Shown: positions 9,267-17,529 of the stretch, piece after piece
Numbering within the stretch: the stretch's first letter is position 1
Layout: every line of letters begins with the position of its first letter
Origin: Lacisediminihabitans sp040549465
GTDB lineage: Bacteria > Actinomycetota > Actinomycetes > Actinomycetales > Microbacteriaceae
Reading direction: 5' to 3'
Length of the DNA: 64,000 nucleotides
NCBI RefSeq assembly: GCF_040549465.1
Contig: NZ_JBEPTL010000002.1
Coordinates: 172,941 to 236,940, forward strand
Program-made: the position numbers and the translations under genes
Notes under the pieces: model-generated
Told to the model about the DNA's origin: nothing
What the model saw: only the letters and a program-made list of their open reading frames with translations
Database searches by the model: none

Positions 9267-9640
9267 CGCGGGATGCGGATATCGCGGGCTATTCCCTCGT
9301 GTTCGGCGCCTCGACGCTCGTTTCGATGAGACCGCCGATCATTTGACCGAAGCCTCCACCCCGGCTAGTATTAATCAGGTGTGTGCTTTGTCGTGCGCTT
9401 GAATCATGCCCACTGTCTTATCGGCAGTTGGAACCATGACAGGCTCGGGCATCTGACATACACAGCTGGGTTTGTTTTCGTTCAAGTTCTTCATTGGCGC
9501 AAGCAGCCCCCACGGCATACCACTCAGAATCTCAAACACGGGGTTCGCGCGTGGTGCAAAACGGTTCGAAACACTCCAGTGGATCGGGCCGGATGCTAAT
9601 GAACCAACTGTCACCGTGCAGTAAATACAAGGAGTACGTA
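9267..9640 (+). other. Gene-free stretch: str operon promoter and long 5' leader
   Basis: These 374 bases hold the end of the secretion operon, one good promoter, and about 260 bases of untranslated leader before rpsL. No convincing coding frame or strong terminator is visible. Such leaders in ribosomal operons often carry autoregulatory structure, but I could not identify a conserved fold. Confidence 0.6.
9343..9371 (+). promoter_or_regulatory. Promoter for rpsL-rpsG-fusA
   Basis: TTGACC and TAGTAT are separated by exactly 17 bases, close to the main-sigma-factor consensus. It is the only good match in the gap before rpsL and would give a leader of about 260 bases. Confidence 0.75.
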
Positions 9641-10015
9641 GTGCCCACCATTCAGCAGCTGGTCCGTAAGGGACGCAGCCCCAAGGTCGTCAAGACCAAG
9701 GCGCCTGCGCTCAAGGCCAATCCTCAGCAGCGCGGTGTGTGCACCCGCGTCTACACGACCACCCCGAAGAAGCCGAACTCGGCTCTGCGCAAGGTTGCTC
9801 GTGTCAAGCTCAGCAACGGCACCGAGATCACCGCTTACATCCCCGGCGAAGGCCACAACCTGCAGGAGCACTCGATGGTGCTCGTGCGCGGCGGTCGTGT
9901 GAAAGACCTCCCCGGTGTGCGCTACAAGATCGTACGCGGCGCGCTCGACACCCAGGCCGTAAAGAATCGCAAGCAGGCTCGCAGCCGCTACGGAGCGAAA
10001 ATGGACAAGAAGTAA
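9641..10015 (+). CDS. rpsL: 30S ribosomal protein S12
   Basis: A 124-aa decoding-centre protein of the small subunit. The GTG start at 9641 follows AAGGAG. The conserved loops TTPKKPNSA and GRVKDLPG are present. The lysines at the two classic streptomycin-resistance positions (43 and about 88, initiator included) are unchanged, so the protein predicts a sensitive form. The stop overlaps the rpsG start by one base (TAATG), the usual tight coupling in the str operon. An upstream in-frame start at 9494 would add an unlikely extension. Confidence 0.97.
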   Translation: MPTIQQLVRKGRSPKVVKTKAPALKANPQQRGVCTRVYTTTPKKPNSALRKVARVKLSNGTEITAYIPGEGHNLQEHSMVLVRGGRVKDLPGVRYKIVRGALDTQAVKNRKQARSRYGAKMDKK

Positions 10016-10485
10016 TGCCTCGTAAAGGACCAGCACCCAAGCGCCCCGTCGTCGCCGACCCGGTTTACGGCGCCCCCATCGTCAGTCAGCTCGTCAACAA
10101 GATTCTTCTTGATGGCAAGAAGGGCCTCGCCGAGAAGATCGTTTATGACGCTCTCTCCGGTGTCGCGACCAAGAACGGTGCGGATGCGGTCGTGACGCTG
10201 AAAAAGGCGCTCGACAACGTGCGCCCCACCATTGAGGTCAAGAGCCGTCGCGTCGGTGGTTCGACCTACCAGGTGCCGGTTGAGGTCAAGCCTCACCGCG
10301 CCAACACTCTCGCACTGCGCTGGCTCACCACCTACGCCAAGGGCCGTCGTGAGAAGACCATGACCGAGCGTCTCACCAACGAGATCCTCGACGCCTCCAA
10401 CGGCCTCGGTGCTGCGGTGAAGCGTCGCGAGGACACTCACAAGATGGCTGACGCCAACAAGGCTTTCGCGCACTACCGCTGGTAA
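10015..10485 (+). CDS. rpsG: 30S ribosomal protein S7
   Basis: A 156-aa primary 16S rRNA-binding protein that organises the 30S head. The N-terminus MPRKGPAPKR and the C-terminal AFAHYRW are typical of the family, and the length is standard. It overlaps rpsL by one base. In other bacteria S7 represses its own operon by binding mRNA; nothing in the very short junction shows a site here. A REP-like palindrome follows before fusA. Confidence 0.97.
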   Translation: MPRKGPAPKRPVVADPVYGAPIVSQLVNKILLDGKKGLAEKIVYDALSGVATKNGADAVVTLKKALDNVRPTIEVKSRRVGGSTYQVPVEVKPHRANTLALRWLTTYAKGRREKTMTERLTNEILDASNGLGAAVKRREDTHKMADANKAFAHYRW

Positions 10486-10499
10486 TACTCTCTTCCGCT

Positions 10500-10554
10500 G
10501 GTCGAGCTTGTCGAGACCTCCTGTCTCGACAGTGAGGGCCTGACAGGCTCGACC
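10500..10554 (+). repeat. REP-like palindromic repeat between rpsG and fusA
   Basis: GGTCGAGCTTGTCGAGACC is followed, after a spacer containing a further GTCTCGACAG, by the inverted motif GACAGGCTCGACC. The same motif family recurs at 20797, 30769 and 31803. It lies within the str operon transcript and could fold as a stem that protects upstream mRNA or attenuates transcription. Confidence 0.75.
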
Positions 10555-10584
10555 GCGATCATCACATAATTTCGGAGGACATCC

Positions 10585-12702
10585 GTGGCACAAGACGTGC
10601 TCACCGACCTGAACAAGGTCCGCAATATCGGCATCATGGCTCACATCGATGCTGGCAAGACCACTACCACCGAGCGCATCCTGTACTACACCGGTATCAC
10701 CCACAAGATCGGTGAGGTGCACGATGGTGCAGCCACGATGGACTGGATGGCGCAGGAGCAGGAACGCGGCATCACCATCACGTCGGCGGCGACTACCTGT
10801 TTCTGGAACAAGAACCAGATCAACATCATCGACACCCCCGGCCACGTGGACTTCACCGTCGAGGTGGAGCGTTCGCTCCGCGTTCTCGACGGCGCCGTTG
10901 CCGTCTTCGACGGCAAGGAGGGCGTCGAGCCCCAGTCCGAGACCGTGTGGCGCCAGGCCGACAAGTACGACGTGCCCCGCATCTGCTTCGTCAACAAGAT
11001 GGACAAGCTCGGCGCGGACTTCTACTTCACCGTCGAGACCATCATCAAGCGCCTCGGCGCGAAGCCGCTGGTCATCCAGCTTCCGATCGGTTTCGAGAGC
11101 ACCTTCGAGGGTGTTGTCGACCTGGTCGAGATGCGCGCGCTGACCTGGCGCGGTGACTCGAAGGGTGACGTCGAGCTCGGTGCCAAGTACGACATCGAGG
11201 AGATCCCCGCAGACCTCGTCGAGAAGGCAAACGAGTACCGTGCGACGCTTCTCGAAGTTGTCGCCGAGACCGACGACGTGCTGCTCGAACGCTTCCTGAA
11301 CGGCGACACCAACTTTTCGGTTGCCGAGATCAAGGCCGCGATCCGCAAGCTCACCGTCGCCAGCCAGATCTACCCCGTGCTCTGTGGTTCCGCGTTCAAG
11401 AACCGTGGTGTGCAGCCGATGCTGGACGCCGTTGTCGACTACCTGCCGAGTCCGCTCGACGTGCCGGCGACTGAAGGCCGCGACATCCGCGACGAGGAGA
11501 AGATCGTCGAGCGTCACCCTGACCCGAAGGATCCCTTTGCGGCCCTCGCGTTCAAGGTCGCTGTTCACCCCTTCTTCGGTCGTCTCACCTACATCCGCGT
11601 CTACTCCGGCCACCTTGCCTCCGGTGGGCAGGTTATGAACTCGACCAAGGGCAAGAAGGAGCGCATCGGCAAGATCTTCCAGATGCACTCCAACAAGGAG
11701 AATCCTGTCGACTCGGTGACCGCCGGCCACATCTACGCGGTCATCGGCCTCAAAGACACGACCACGGGTGACACGCTGTCCGACCCGAGCGACCAGATCG
11801 TTCTCGAGTCGATGACGTTCCCCGAGCCCGTGATCGAGGTCGCGATCGAGCCGAAGACCAAGGCCGACCAGGAGAAGCTGGGTATCGCTATCCAGAAGCT
11901 CGCTGAAGAGGACCCGACCTTCCGCACCGAGCAGAACCAGGACACCGGCCAGACGGTCATCAAAGGAATGGGCGAGCTTCACCTCGACATTCTGGTGGAC
12001 CGGATGAAGCGCGAGTTCGGCGTCGAGGCGAACGTCGGTAAGCCGCAGGTTGCTTACCGCGAGACGATTCGTCGCATCGTCGAGAAGCACGACTTCACTC
12101 ACAAGAAGCAGACCGGTGGTTCTGGCCAGTTCGCCAAGATCCAGATCTCGCTTGAGCCGATGGAGGTGACCGCTGACAAGATCTACGAGTTCGAAAACAA
12201 GGTCACCGGTGGGCGCATTCCGCGCGAGTACATCCCGTCTGTCGATCACGGAATCCAGGACGCGCTGCAGGTTGGCGTGCTCGCGGGTTACCCGATGGTC
12301 GGTGTGAAGGCGATCCTCCTCGATGGCGCATCTCACGATGTCGACTCGTCGGAGATGGCCTTCAAGATCGCCGGTTCCATGGCCTTCAAGGAAGCGGCCC
12401 GCAAGGCCGATCCCGTGTTGCTTGAGCCGTTGATGGCCGTCGAGGTGCGTACCCCAGAGGAATATATGGGTGACGTGATCGGTGACCTGAACTCCCGTCG
12501 TGGCCAGATCCAGTCGATGGAAGATGCGACCGGTGTGAAGGTAGTCACGGCCAAAGTCCCGCTGTCGGAGATGTTCGGTTACGTCGGCGACCTGAGGTCG
12601 AAGACCTCTGGTCGTGCGGTGTATTCGATGAGTTTCGACAGCTACTCCGAGGTGCCGCGCGCGGTCGCCGAGGAGATCATCCAGAAGAACAAGGGCGAGT
12701 AA
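10585..12702 (+). CDS. fusA: Translation elongation factor G
   Basis: A 705-aa GTPase that drives translocation of tRNA and mRNA on the ribosome. Its GTP-binding motifs are G1 AHIDAGKTT, G2 with RGITITSA, G3 DTPGHVD and G4 NKMDK. The full EF-G domain series follows, including HKKQTGGSGQFA in domain IV. The GTG start has CGGAGGA upstream. It is the third gene of the str operon, after a short gap holding a REP-like repeat. Length is normal, and no second copy is seen in this window. Confidence 0.98.
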   Translation: MAQDVLTDLNKVRNIGIMAHIDAGKTTTTERILYYTGITHKIGEVHDGAATMDWMAQEQERGITITSAATTCFWNKNQINIIDTPGHVDFTVEVERSLRVLDGAVAVFDGKEGVEPQSETVWRQADKYDVPRICFVNKMDKLGADFYFTVETIIKRLGAKPLVIQLPIGFESTFEGVVDLVEMRALTWRGDSKGDVELGAKYDIEEIPADLVEKANEYRATLLEVVAETDDVLLERFLNGDTNFSVAEIKAAIRKLTVASQIYPVLCGSAFKNRGVQPMLDAVVDYLPSPLDVPATEGRDIRDEEKIVERHPDPKDPFAALAFKVAVHPFFGRLTYIRVYSGHLASGGQVMNSTKGKKERIGKIFQMHSNKENPVDSVTAGHIYAVIGLKDTTTGDTLSDPSDQIVLESMTFPEPVIEVAIEPKTKADQEKLGIAIQKLAEEDPTFRTEQNQDTGQTVIKGMGELHLDILVDRMKREFGVEANVGKPQVAYRETIRRIVEKHDFTHKKQTGGSGQFAKIQISLEPMEVTADKIYEFENKVTGGRIPREYIPSVDHGIQDALQVGVLAGYPMVGVKAILLDGASHDVDSSEMAFKIAGSMAFKEAARKADPVLLEPLMAVEVRTPEEYMGDVIGDLNSRRGQIQSMEDATGVKVVTAKVPLSEMFGYVGDLRSKTSGRAVYSMSFDSYSEVPRAVAEEIIQKNKGE

Positions 12703-12765
12703 GACTCTCTGCGGAGGGCCTGTTCGTCCGAGTAACATAGCTAAATCCCAACCCCGTAGCGCGAG

Positions 12766-12785
12766 CGATCGAAATCCGTCGATCG
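12766..12785 (+). promoter_or_regulatory. Short hairpin in the fusA-tuf gap
   Basis: Seven-base perfect arms CGATCGA/TCGATCG enclose a 6-base loop, about 35 bases before the tuf start. There is no T run. It may modulate tuf translation or mRNA stability. I found no clear separate tuf promoter in the gap. Confidence 0.4.
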
Positions 12786-12819
12786 TGAGCGTCTACACCT
12801 AAGTCCTGAGGAGGACCCA

Positions 12820-14013
12820 TTGGCGAAGGCAAAGTTCGAGCGGACTAAGCCGCACGTCAACATCGGTACCATTGGTCACGTCGACCACGGTAAGACCACG
12901 TTGACGGCTGCAATTACCAAGGTGCTGCACGACAAGTACCCCACCCTGAACACTGCTTCGGCGTTCGATCAGATCGACAACTCCCCTGAGGAGAAGCAGC
13001 GCGGTATCACGATCAACATCTCCCACGTGGAGTACCAGACCGAGAAGCGCCACTACGCACACGTAGACGCTCCCGGTCACGCTGACTACATCAAGAACAT
13101 GATCACGGGTGCCGCGCAGATGGACGGCGCGATCCTTGTTGTTGCGGCAACCGACGGCCCGATGCCCCAGACTCGTGAGCACGTTCTGCTCGCCCGCCAG
13201 GTTGGCGTGCCATACATCGTCGTCGCGCTGAACAAGTCCGACGTCGTCGACGACGAGGAGATCCTCGAGCTCGTCGAGATCGAGGTTCGCGAGCTGCTCT
13301 CCAGCCAGGAGTTCGATGGCGACAACGCTCCCGTTGTTCGCGTTTCGGCACTCAAGGCGCTCGAGGGCGACGAGAAGTGGGCAGCGACCGTTGCCGACCT
13401 CATGGACAAGGTCGACGAGTTCGTGCCGGAGCCCGTTCGCGAGACCGAGAAGCCCTTCCTCATGCCCGTCGAGGACGTCTTCACGATCACCGGCCGTGGA
13501 ACAGTCATCACCGGTCGTGTCGAGCGTGGCATCCTGAAGCCGAACGACGAGGTTGAAATCGTCGGCATTAAGGAGAAGTCCTCCAAGACCATCGTCACCG
13601 CCATCGAGATGTTCCGCAAGACCCTCGACGACGCGCGCGCCGGTGAGAACGTCGGACTCCTGCTCCGTGGAACGAAGCGTGAAGAGGTCGAGCGCGGCCA
13701 GGTTGTCGTCAAGCCCGGTTCGGTCACGCCGCACACCGAGTTCGAGGCGAACGCCTACATCCTGTCCAAGGATGAGGGTGGCCGTCACAACCCGTTCTAC
13801 GCGAACTACCGCCCGCAGTTCTACTTCCGCACCACGGACGTCACCGGCGTCATCTCGCTGCCAGAGGGCACCGAGATGGTCATGCCTGGTGACACCACCG
13901 AGATGACGGTCAACCTGATCCAGCCGATTGCCATGGAGGAGGGCCTCCGCTTCGCTATTCGCGAGGGTGGCCGCACCGTCGGCGCCGGCACGGTCGTGAA
14001 GATCCTCAAGTAG
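12820..14013 (+). CDS. tuf: Translation elongation factor Tu
   Basis: A 397-aa GTPase that delivers aminoacyl-tRNA to the ribosome. The start is a TTG, set by a strong GAGGAGGA just upstream and by the conserved N-terminus AKAKFERTKPH. Motifs are GHVDHGKTT, RGITI, DAPGHADY and NKSD; the C-terminus ends GAGTVVKILK. It closes the str operon and is followed directly by a terminator hairpin. Codon use is strongly biased to C/G-ending codons, as expected for one of the most highly expressed genes. Confidence 0.98.
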   Translation: MAKAKFERTKPHVNIGTIGHVDHGKTTLTAAITKVLHDKYPTLNTASAFDQIDNSPEEKQRGITINISHVEYQTEKRHYAHVDAPGHADYIKNMITGAAQMDGAILVVAATDGPMPQTREHVLLARQVGVPYIVVALNKSDVVDDEEILELVEIEVRELLSSQEFDGDNAPVVRVSALKALEGDEKWAATVADLMDKVDEFVPEPVRETEKPFLMPVEDVFTITGRGTVITGRVERGILKPNDEVEIVGIKEKSSKTIVTAIEMFRKTLDDARAGENVGLLLRGTKREEVERGQVVVKPGSVTPHTEFEANAYILSKDEGGRHNPFYANYRPQFYFRTTDVTGVISLPEGTEMVMPGDTTEMTVNLIQPIAMEEGLRFAIREGGRTVGAGTVVKILK

Positions 14014-14029
14014 CACCTGCTTCGTAGTA

Positions 14030-14061
14030 CGAAGGGTCGAGCCGAAAGGCTCGGCCCTTCG
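14030..14061 (+). terminator. Terminator after tuf
   Basis: A 14-base stem with one G-T pair (arms CGAAGGGTCGAGCC and GGCTCGGCCCTTCG) encloses a GAAA loop. There is little of a T tract (TCGTT), but the stem is long and sits 17 bases after the tuf stop. Confidence 0.75.
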
Positions 14062-14126
14062 TCGTTAACGACCATGGTGTCTTCGGTCGTTCGGTCCGCC
14101 CCGGTCCGCCCCGCCCCGTGGCGATC

Positions 14127-14184
14127 GTTCCCTTTTGGTGCAAGTGTTTCGTGTCGCGCAGGACCGCTTGCGCCGGGAGGGAAC
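14127..14184 (+). repeat. Inverted repeat upstream of the first nuclease-like gene
   Basis: Twenty-base arms pair, all mismatches being T in the left arm against G in the right (allowed in RNA of the + strand). The outer tips read GTTCCCTTTT and the complement of GGGAAC. The loop is about 18 bases. The same tip sequence begins the much stronger repeat just after the gene. Confidence 0.75.
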
Positions 14185-14298
14185 ATTCATACCCGTAAGT
14201 TGACGACTCCGGTCCTCCACAGGCCCCGTGTGCGGATGTTTTCCCCGTGCCCATGCTCTTGGTTCAGGTTGGAACGCTCACCGCGGCATCATTCTGCA

Positions 14299-15246
14299 AT
14301 GAACGAAGCTCAGCAATCACTCGTGTTCGTCCGCGATCTCAGGCTGCCTGACGACACGAGACACCAGCACGCGCGGTCCGCCGCCGTTGGACGGGAGGTG
14401 CGTGTCGCCAGGGGCGTGTACATCGATCGAGAATCTCTGCGGGCGATGGATTCTCGAAGGAAGTATCTCGCCAGAGTCCGAGCGATCGCCGAGACGCGTC
14501 GAAATCGTCCCGTCCTTTCACACTGGTCAGCCGCGGCGATCCATGGGCTGCCGATGATCGGTGACTGGCCGTCGTACGTGCACATCACGCAGCCCAAGTG
14601 GATCGGAAGCCGAAGCCGCAACGGCGTCATTCGGCATTCCCTCGCCATAGACGACTCCGAGTTAGTCGAGATTCACGGGATGCTGGTAACTTCTGTGGTT
14701 CGCACGGTGCTCGATCTAGCGGCCATCGCGAGCACGATATCCGCTGTAGCCGCAGCCGACGCTGCGCTGCATAGTGATCGTTTCGATCGGCATCCTCCGC
14801 TTGCAACACAAGATGACCTGCATCGAGCATGGGAGCAACGGCTGCCGTTCCGTGGCCATGCTCGGGCGCTCGACATCGTGGAGTTCGCCACAACGGCCGC
14901 GGACACGCCCATAGAGTCAGTCAGTCGTGTGAACATGCGTGTGATCGGATGCCCACCTCCGCAACTACAGACGCCCTATTTCGATGGCGAAGGTTTCATC
15001 GGCGAGACGGATTTCTCTTGGCAGGAGTACGGCGCAATCGGGGAGGCAGACGGCGATCTTAAGTATCTGGATGAGGCGTATCGAGGGGGCCGGAGTGCCG
15101 AACGCGTAGTGCTCGATGAGAAAACTCGCGAAGACCGCCTTCGCGCACTGCCGCGTGCGGTCGCGCGATGGCGTTGGAACGTTGCTATCAATCCCCGGGC
15201 CCTGCGCAGTCGCCTCGTTCCTCTTGGCCTGCCGATGAAGCCTTGA
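14299..15246 (+). CDS. AbiEi-like/PD-(D/E)XK nuclease-like protein, copy 1
   Basis: A 315-aa protein starting at ATG 14299; longer in-frame starts would run through the upstream inverted repeat. The N-terminal ~90 residues look like the winged-helix domain of AbiEi-type antitoxins (REVRVARGVYI). The C-terminal ~90 residues carry an endonuclease-like pattern GETDFSW followed by GEADGDLKY, fitting D...E-x-x-x-x-K of DUF559/VSR-type PD-(D/E)XK folds. It is clearly paralogous to the gene at 59849. No partner toxin gene adjoins it, so a classical AbiE toxin-antitoxin pair is unlikely. Both flanks carry related inverted repeats. Confidence 0.75.
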   Translation: MNEAQQSLVFVRDLRLPDDTRHQHARSAAVGREVRVARGVYIDRESLRAMDSRRKYLARVRAIAETRRNRPVLSHWSAAAIHGLPMIGDWPSYVHITQPKWIGSRSRNGVIRHSLAIDDSELVEIHGMLVTSVVRTVLDLAAIASTISAVAAADAALHSDRFDRHPPLATQDDLHRAWEQRLPFRGHARALDIVEFATTAADTPIESVSRVNMRVIGCPPPQLQTPYFDGEGFIGETDFSWQEYGAIGEADGDLKYLDEAYRGGRSAERVVLDEKTREDRLRALPRAVARWRWNVAINPRALRSRLVPLGLPMKP

Positions 15247-15254
15247 TCGGCGTC

Positions 15255-15318
15255 ATTGTTCCCTTTTGCGATGTCTGTTCCCCTTCGACGCGGAACAAAC
15301 GTCGCAAAAGGGAACAAT
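15255..15318 (+). repeat. Long inverted repeat downstream of the first nuclease-like gene
   Basis: Arms of 27 bases (15255-15281 and 15292-15318) match at all but two positions, around a 10-base loop. The outer tips read ATTGTTCCCTTTTGCGA. It starts 8 bases after the nuclease-like stop and has no T run. It shares its tip with the repeat at 14127. Confidence 0.9.
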
Positions 15319-15371
15319 CGCGCTGGGCAAGCCGGCGCGCGACACACGATCCTTTGCTCTGCGCAACCCCG

Positions 15372-15399
15372 TTGCACGCGGAGGGTGGCTGCCTACGAT
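15372..15399 (+). promoter_or_regulatory. Promoter of the topoisomerase gene, probably leaderless
   Basis: TTGCAC and TACGAT are 16 bases apart. The TACGAT ends 6 bases before the ATG, so transcription would begin at or next to the start codon. No ribosome-binding site is visible. Confidence 0.6.
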
Positions 15400-15405
15400 G
15401 AAGTC

Positions 15406-16374
15406 ATGACTCGACTCCGTCACAGTGACTCGTCCTCGACGGGGCTGCGGAGGGTACGGGCTGGTCGCGGATTCTCCTACAAGGATGTCGCGGGGCATCC
15501 GATCACCGACGCGGAATTGCGCACCCGCATCGAGGCGCTGGCGATACCGCCGGCCTGGACCGACGTCTGGATCGCTCCGTACGCGAATGGCCACATCCAG
15601 GCCACGGGACTCGATGCCGCCGGTCGCCGCCAATACATCTACCATCCCACCTGGCGCGAACAGAAGGACCGCATCAAATACGATCGTGCCTTGAGCCTTG
15701 CCGAGTTGCTGCCATCGGCTCGCAGAGCGGTGACGATCGACCTGCGCGACGACAGGCCGTCGAAGGAGCGTGCGCTGGCCGCCGCATTCCGGATGCTCGA
15801 CACAGGCTCCCTGCGGGTCGGATCGGAACAGTACGCCGAAGCCCACGGCAGTCACGGTCTCTCCACCCTCCTCTGCTCCCACGCGACGGTGAGCGGTGAC
15901 ACGGTGGCGCTCGACTTCCCCGCGAAGAGCGGGCAGGAGTGGCAGTCCGAGATCACCGATGCCGACCTCGCCGCCGTGCTGCGCTCACTGAAACGTCGCG
16001 GCGGGAGGGCGCGGCTGCTGGCCTGGCGCGACGAGTCGTCGTGGCATCCGCTCACCGCTCAGGAGATCAATGACTACGTGCGCGAGCGTACCGGCGGAGA
16101 ATTCACCGCCAAGGACTTCCGCACCCTGCACGGCAGCGCGGCGGCCGCGATCAGCCTGGCGAAGCACGGCCCGGAGAAGACCAGGTCCGCCAGGGATCGT
16201 GCGCTGGCGCAGGCGATGCGGGATGCCGCGGAGGTGCTCGGCAACACCCCGACCATCGCCAGGTCGAGCTATGTCGATCCGCGGATCGTCGACCACTACG
16301 TCGGCGGCGTCACGATCGATCCGGCTCGGACCAAATCTGCCGAAAGTGAGCTGAGAACGCTTCTCTTCGACTAG
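15406..16374 (+). CDS. DNA topoisomerase IB
   Basis: A 322-aa poxvirus-type topoisomerase that nicks one strand through a 3'-phosphotyrosine and relaxes supercoils. The catalytic tyrosine is Y289 in SSYVDPRIVDHY. Upstream lie the expected Arg regions (TGSLRVGSEQ and AKDFRTLHGS) and the N-terminal DNA-binding domain. The ATG at 15406 is chosen because a longer frame would translate the inverted repeat and because a -10 hexamer sits just before this ATG. Type IB enzymes are present in only part of the bacteria. It stands alone between accessory genes, which suggests possible acquisition. Confidence 0.9.
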   Translation: MTRLRHSDSSSTGLRRVRAGRGFSYKDVAGHPITDAELRTRIEALAIPPAWTDVWIAPYANGHIQATGLDAAGRRQYIYHPTWREQKDRIKYDRALSLAELLPSARRAVTIDLRDDRPSKERALAAAFRMLDTGSLRVGSEQYAEAHGSHGLSTLLCSHATVSGDTVALDFPAKSGQEWQSEITDADLAAVLRSLKRRGGRARLLAWRDESSWHPLTAQEINDYVRERTGGEFTAKDFRTLHGSAAAAISLAKHGPEKTRSARDRALAQAMRDAAEVLGNTPTIARSSYVDPRIVDHYVGGVTIDPARTKSAESELRTLLFD

Positions 16375-16453
16375 TGCTAGCCATATCGCAGCAACCGGAC
16401 GACAATGAAGGCCTCGGAGCCTTTTCGGCACGGGTTGATCACAGGGAGATGTT

Positions 16454-16663
16454 ATGGGGCTGGAAGATATCACCAAGAAGGCGCAGGCGTTCCTGAACGA
16501 CGACAAGGTCAAGGACGCGCTGAAGAGCGAACAGGCAGAGGGAATCAGCGACAAGCTTCTCGATGGTGTGGCCGATGTCGCCAACAAGGTGACCGGCGGC
16601 AAGTTCGAAGGGCAGATCGATGGAGCCCGCGACGCTGCGGACAAGCAGGTCGGCAACGAGTAG
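16454..16663 (+). CDS. Small MT0933/Rv0909-like antitoxin-family protein
   Basis: A 69-aa charged protein of the type annotated as MT0933-like antitoxin: helical, with KKAQAFLNDDKVKDALKSEQ-like openings and a DGARDAADKQVG end. The ATG has AGGGAGAT upstream. No recognisable toxin gene is next to it, so antitoxin activity here is unproven; in many actinobacteria the family occurs as orphans of unknown or stress-related role. Confidence 0.7.
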   Translation: MGLEDITKKAQAFLNDDKVKDALKSEQAEGISDKLLDGVADVANKVTGGKFEGQIDGARDAADKQVGNE

Positions 16664-17210
16664 TTCTCCCGCATGGCGCCGGCTTGCCGACGCAACCGAG
16701 AGTGAGGCGGCACGCGATCCGCACGCGTCGTTCACCTGCCAGCGCGCCGCCTCGCCCTTGGTCATCACCTCTGGGCGAGCTGGGGCCATCGCGAGCGATG
16801 ACGACACGCCGAAGTGTGACACGCCCGGGTTGCAGCAACTCATAACCTGTGGCAGACTCTTCTAGTTCAACAAACCTGTCCTTCGTGATGGGTTCACTGC
16901 CAGGCAGTGCATAGGTGTGAGGTTTCGACTCGAAAGAGGCAGCCACCATCTAGGCCGCGGGTAGCAGAACACGACTTAATCGAAACCCACGGTTCGTGCC
17001 TGTAGAAAGCAACGTCTACAGGTTTGTGCCAGTGCGAGGTTTGTGCCCGTGCAGGGCGACACGCCCGAGCGCGGGGGTCGGTCACGGCACAGTAATTGAC
17101 ACAAAAACAGTGGTGCGAAGCGCAGTGCTCCTCATGGCGCGCAGCTGAGCTAACCAAACATCCAATAGTCGCTCAGGCAGCCACGATGTTCTAAAGAGAG
17201 TGAGTCACAC
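16664..17210 (+). other. Gene-free stretch: S10 operon promoter and ~345-base leader
   Basis: A possible hairpin CTCGCCC...GGGCGAG (16751-16779) could end the upstream gene. A good promoter follows at 16830, then a leader with a perfect 8-base stem-loop (16999-17022, CCTGTAGA/TCTACAGG) and two copies of GGTTTGTGCC 17 bases apart. No credible coding frame is present. In E. coli the S10 leader is the target of L4 autoregulation; whether this leader acts likewise is inference. Confidence 0.55.
16830..16858 (+). promoter_or_regulatory. Promoter of the S10 ribosomal operon
   Basis: TTGCAG and CAGACT are separated by 17 bases. It is the best match in the 547-base gap and would give a leader of about 345 bases. 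Confidence 0.6.
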
Positions 17211-17519
17211 ATGGCGGGACAAAAGATCCGCATCCGACTTAAGTCGTATGACCACGAGGTCATCGACAGCTCGGCGCGCAAGATCGTCGACACGGTTACC
17301 CGTGCAGGCGCGACTGTCGTCGGCCCGGTGCCCCTTCCTACCGAGAAGAACGTGATCGTCGTGATCCGCTCTCCTCACAAGTACAAGGACAGCCGCGAGC
17401 ACTTCGAAAAGCGCACCCACAAGCGCCTGATCGACATCATTGACCCGACGCCGAAGGCCGTCGACTCGCTTATGCGTCTTGACCTGCCGGCCGACGTCAA
17501 CATCGAGATCAAGCTGTAG
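17211..17519 (+). CDS. rpsJ: 30S ribosomal protein S10
   Basis: A 102-aa protein of the 30S head that also serves as NusE in transcription antitermination. The whole family sequence is visible: MAGQKIRIRLKSYDHEVID, SPHKYKDSREHFEKRTHKR, and an end in VNIEIKL. The ATG is preceded by AAAGAGAGTGAG. It is first in a continuous block of 23 ribosomal and associated genes running to map. Confidence 0.97.
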   Translation: MAGQKIRIRLKSYDHEVIDSSARKIVDTVTRAGATVVGPVPLPTEKNVIVVIRSPHKYKDSREHFEKRTHKRLIDIIDPTPKAVDSLMRLDLPADVNIEIKL

Positions 17520-17529
17520 GGGATCTGAG

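Noticed and set aside
9988..12738. Minus-strand frame of 916 codons opposite fusA
   Set aside because: It is a shadow of the strong codon bias of fusA in GC-rich DNA; the product is low-complexity Leu/Val/Asp-rich with no family, and fusA is certain.
12799..14016. Minus-strand frame of 405 codons opposite tuf
   Set aside because: Same effect of biased codons; tuf on the plus strand is certain.
14299..15246. Calling copy 1 an AbiEi antitoxin of a type IV toxin-antitoxin pair
   Set aside because: No AbiEii-type nucleotidyltransferase gene is adjacent, and the C-terminal half looks like a nuclease rather than an antitoxin domain; kept as AbiEi-like only for the N-terminal part.
15256..15405. 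N-terminal extension of the topoisomerase through the inverted repeat
   Set aside because: The residues are encoded by palindrome sequence, and a promoter with -10 at 15394 lies inside the supposed coding part.
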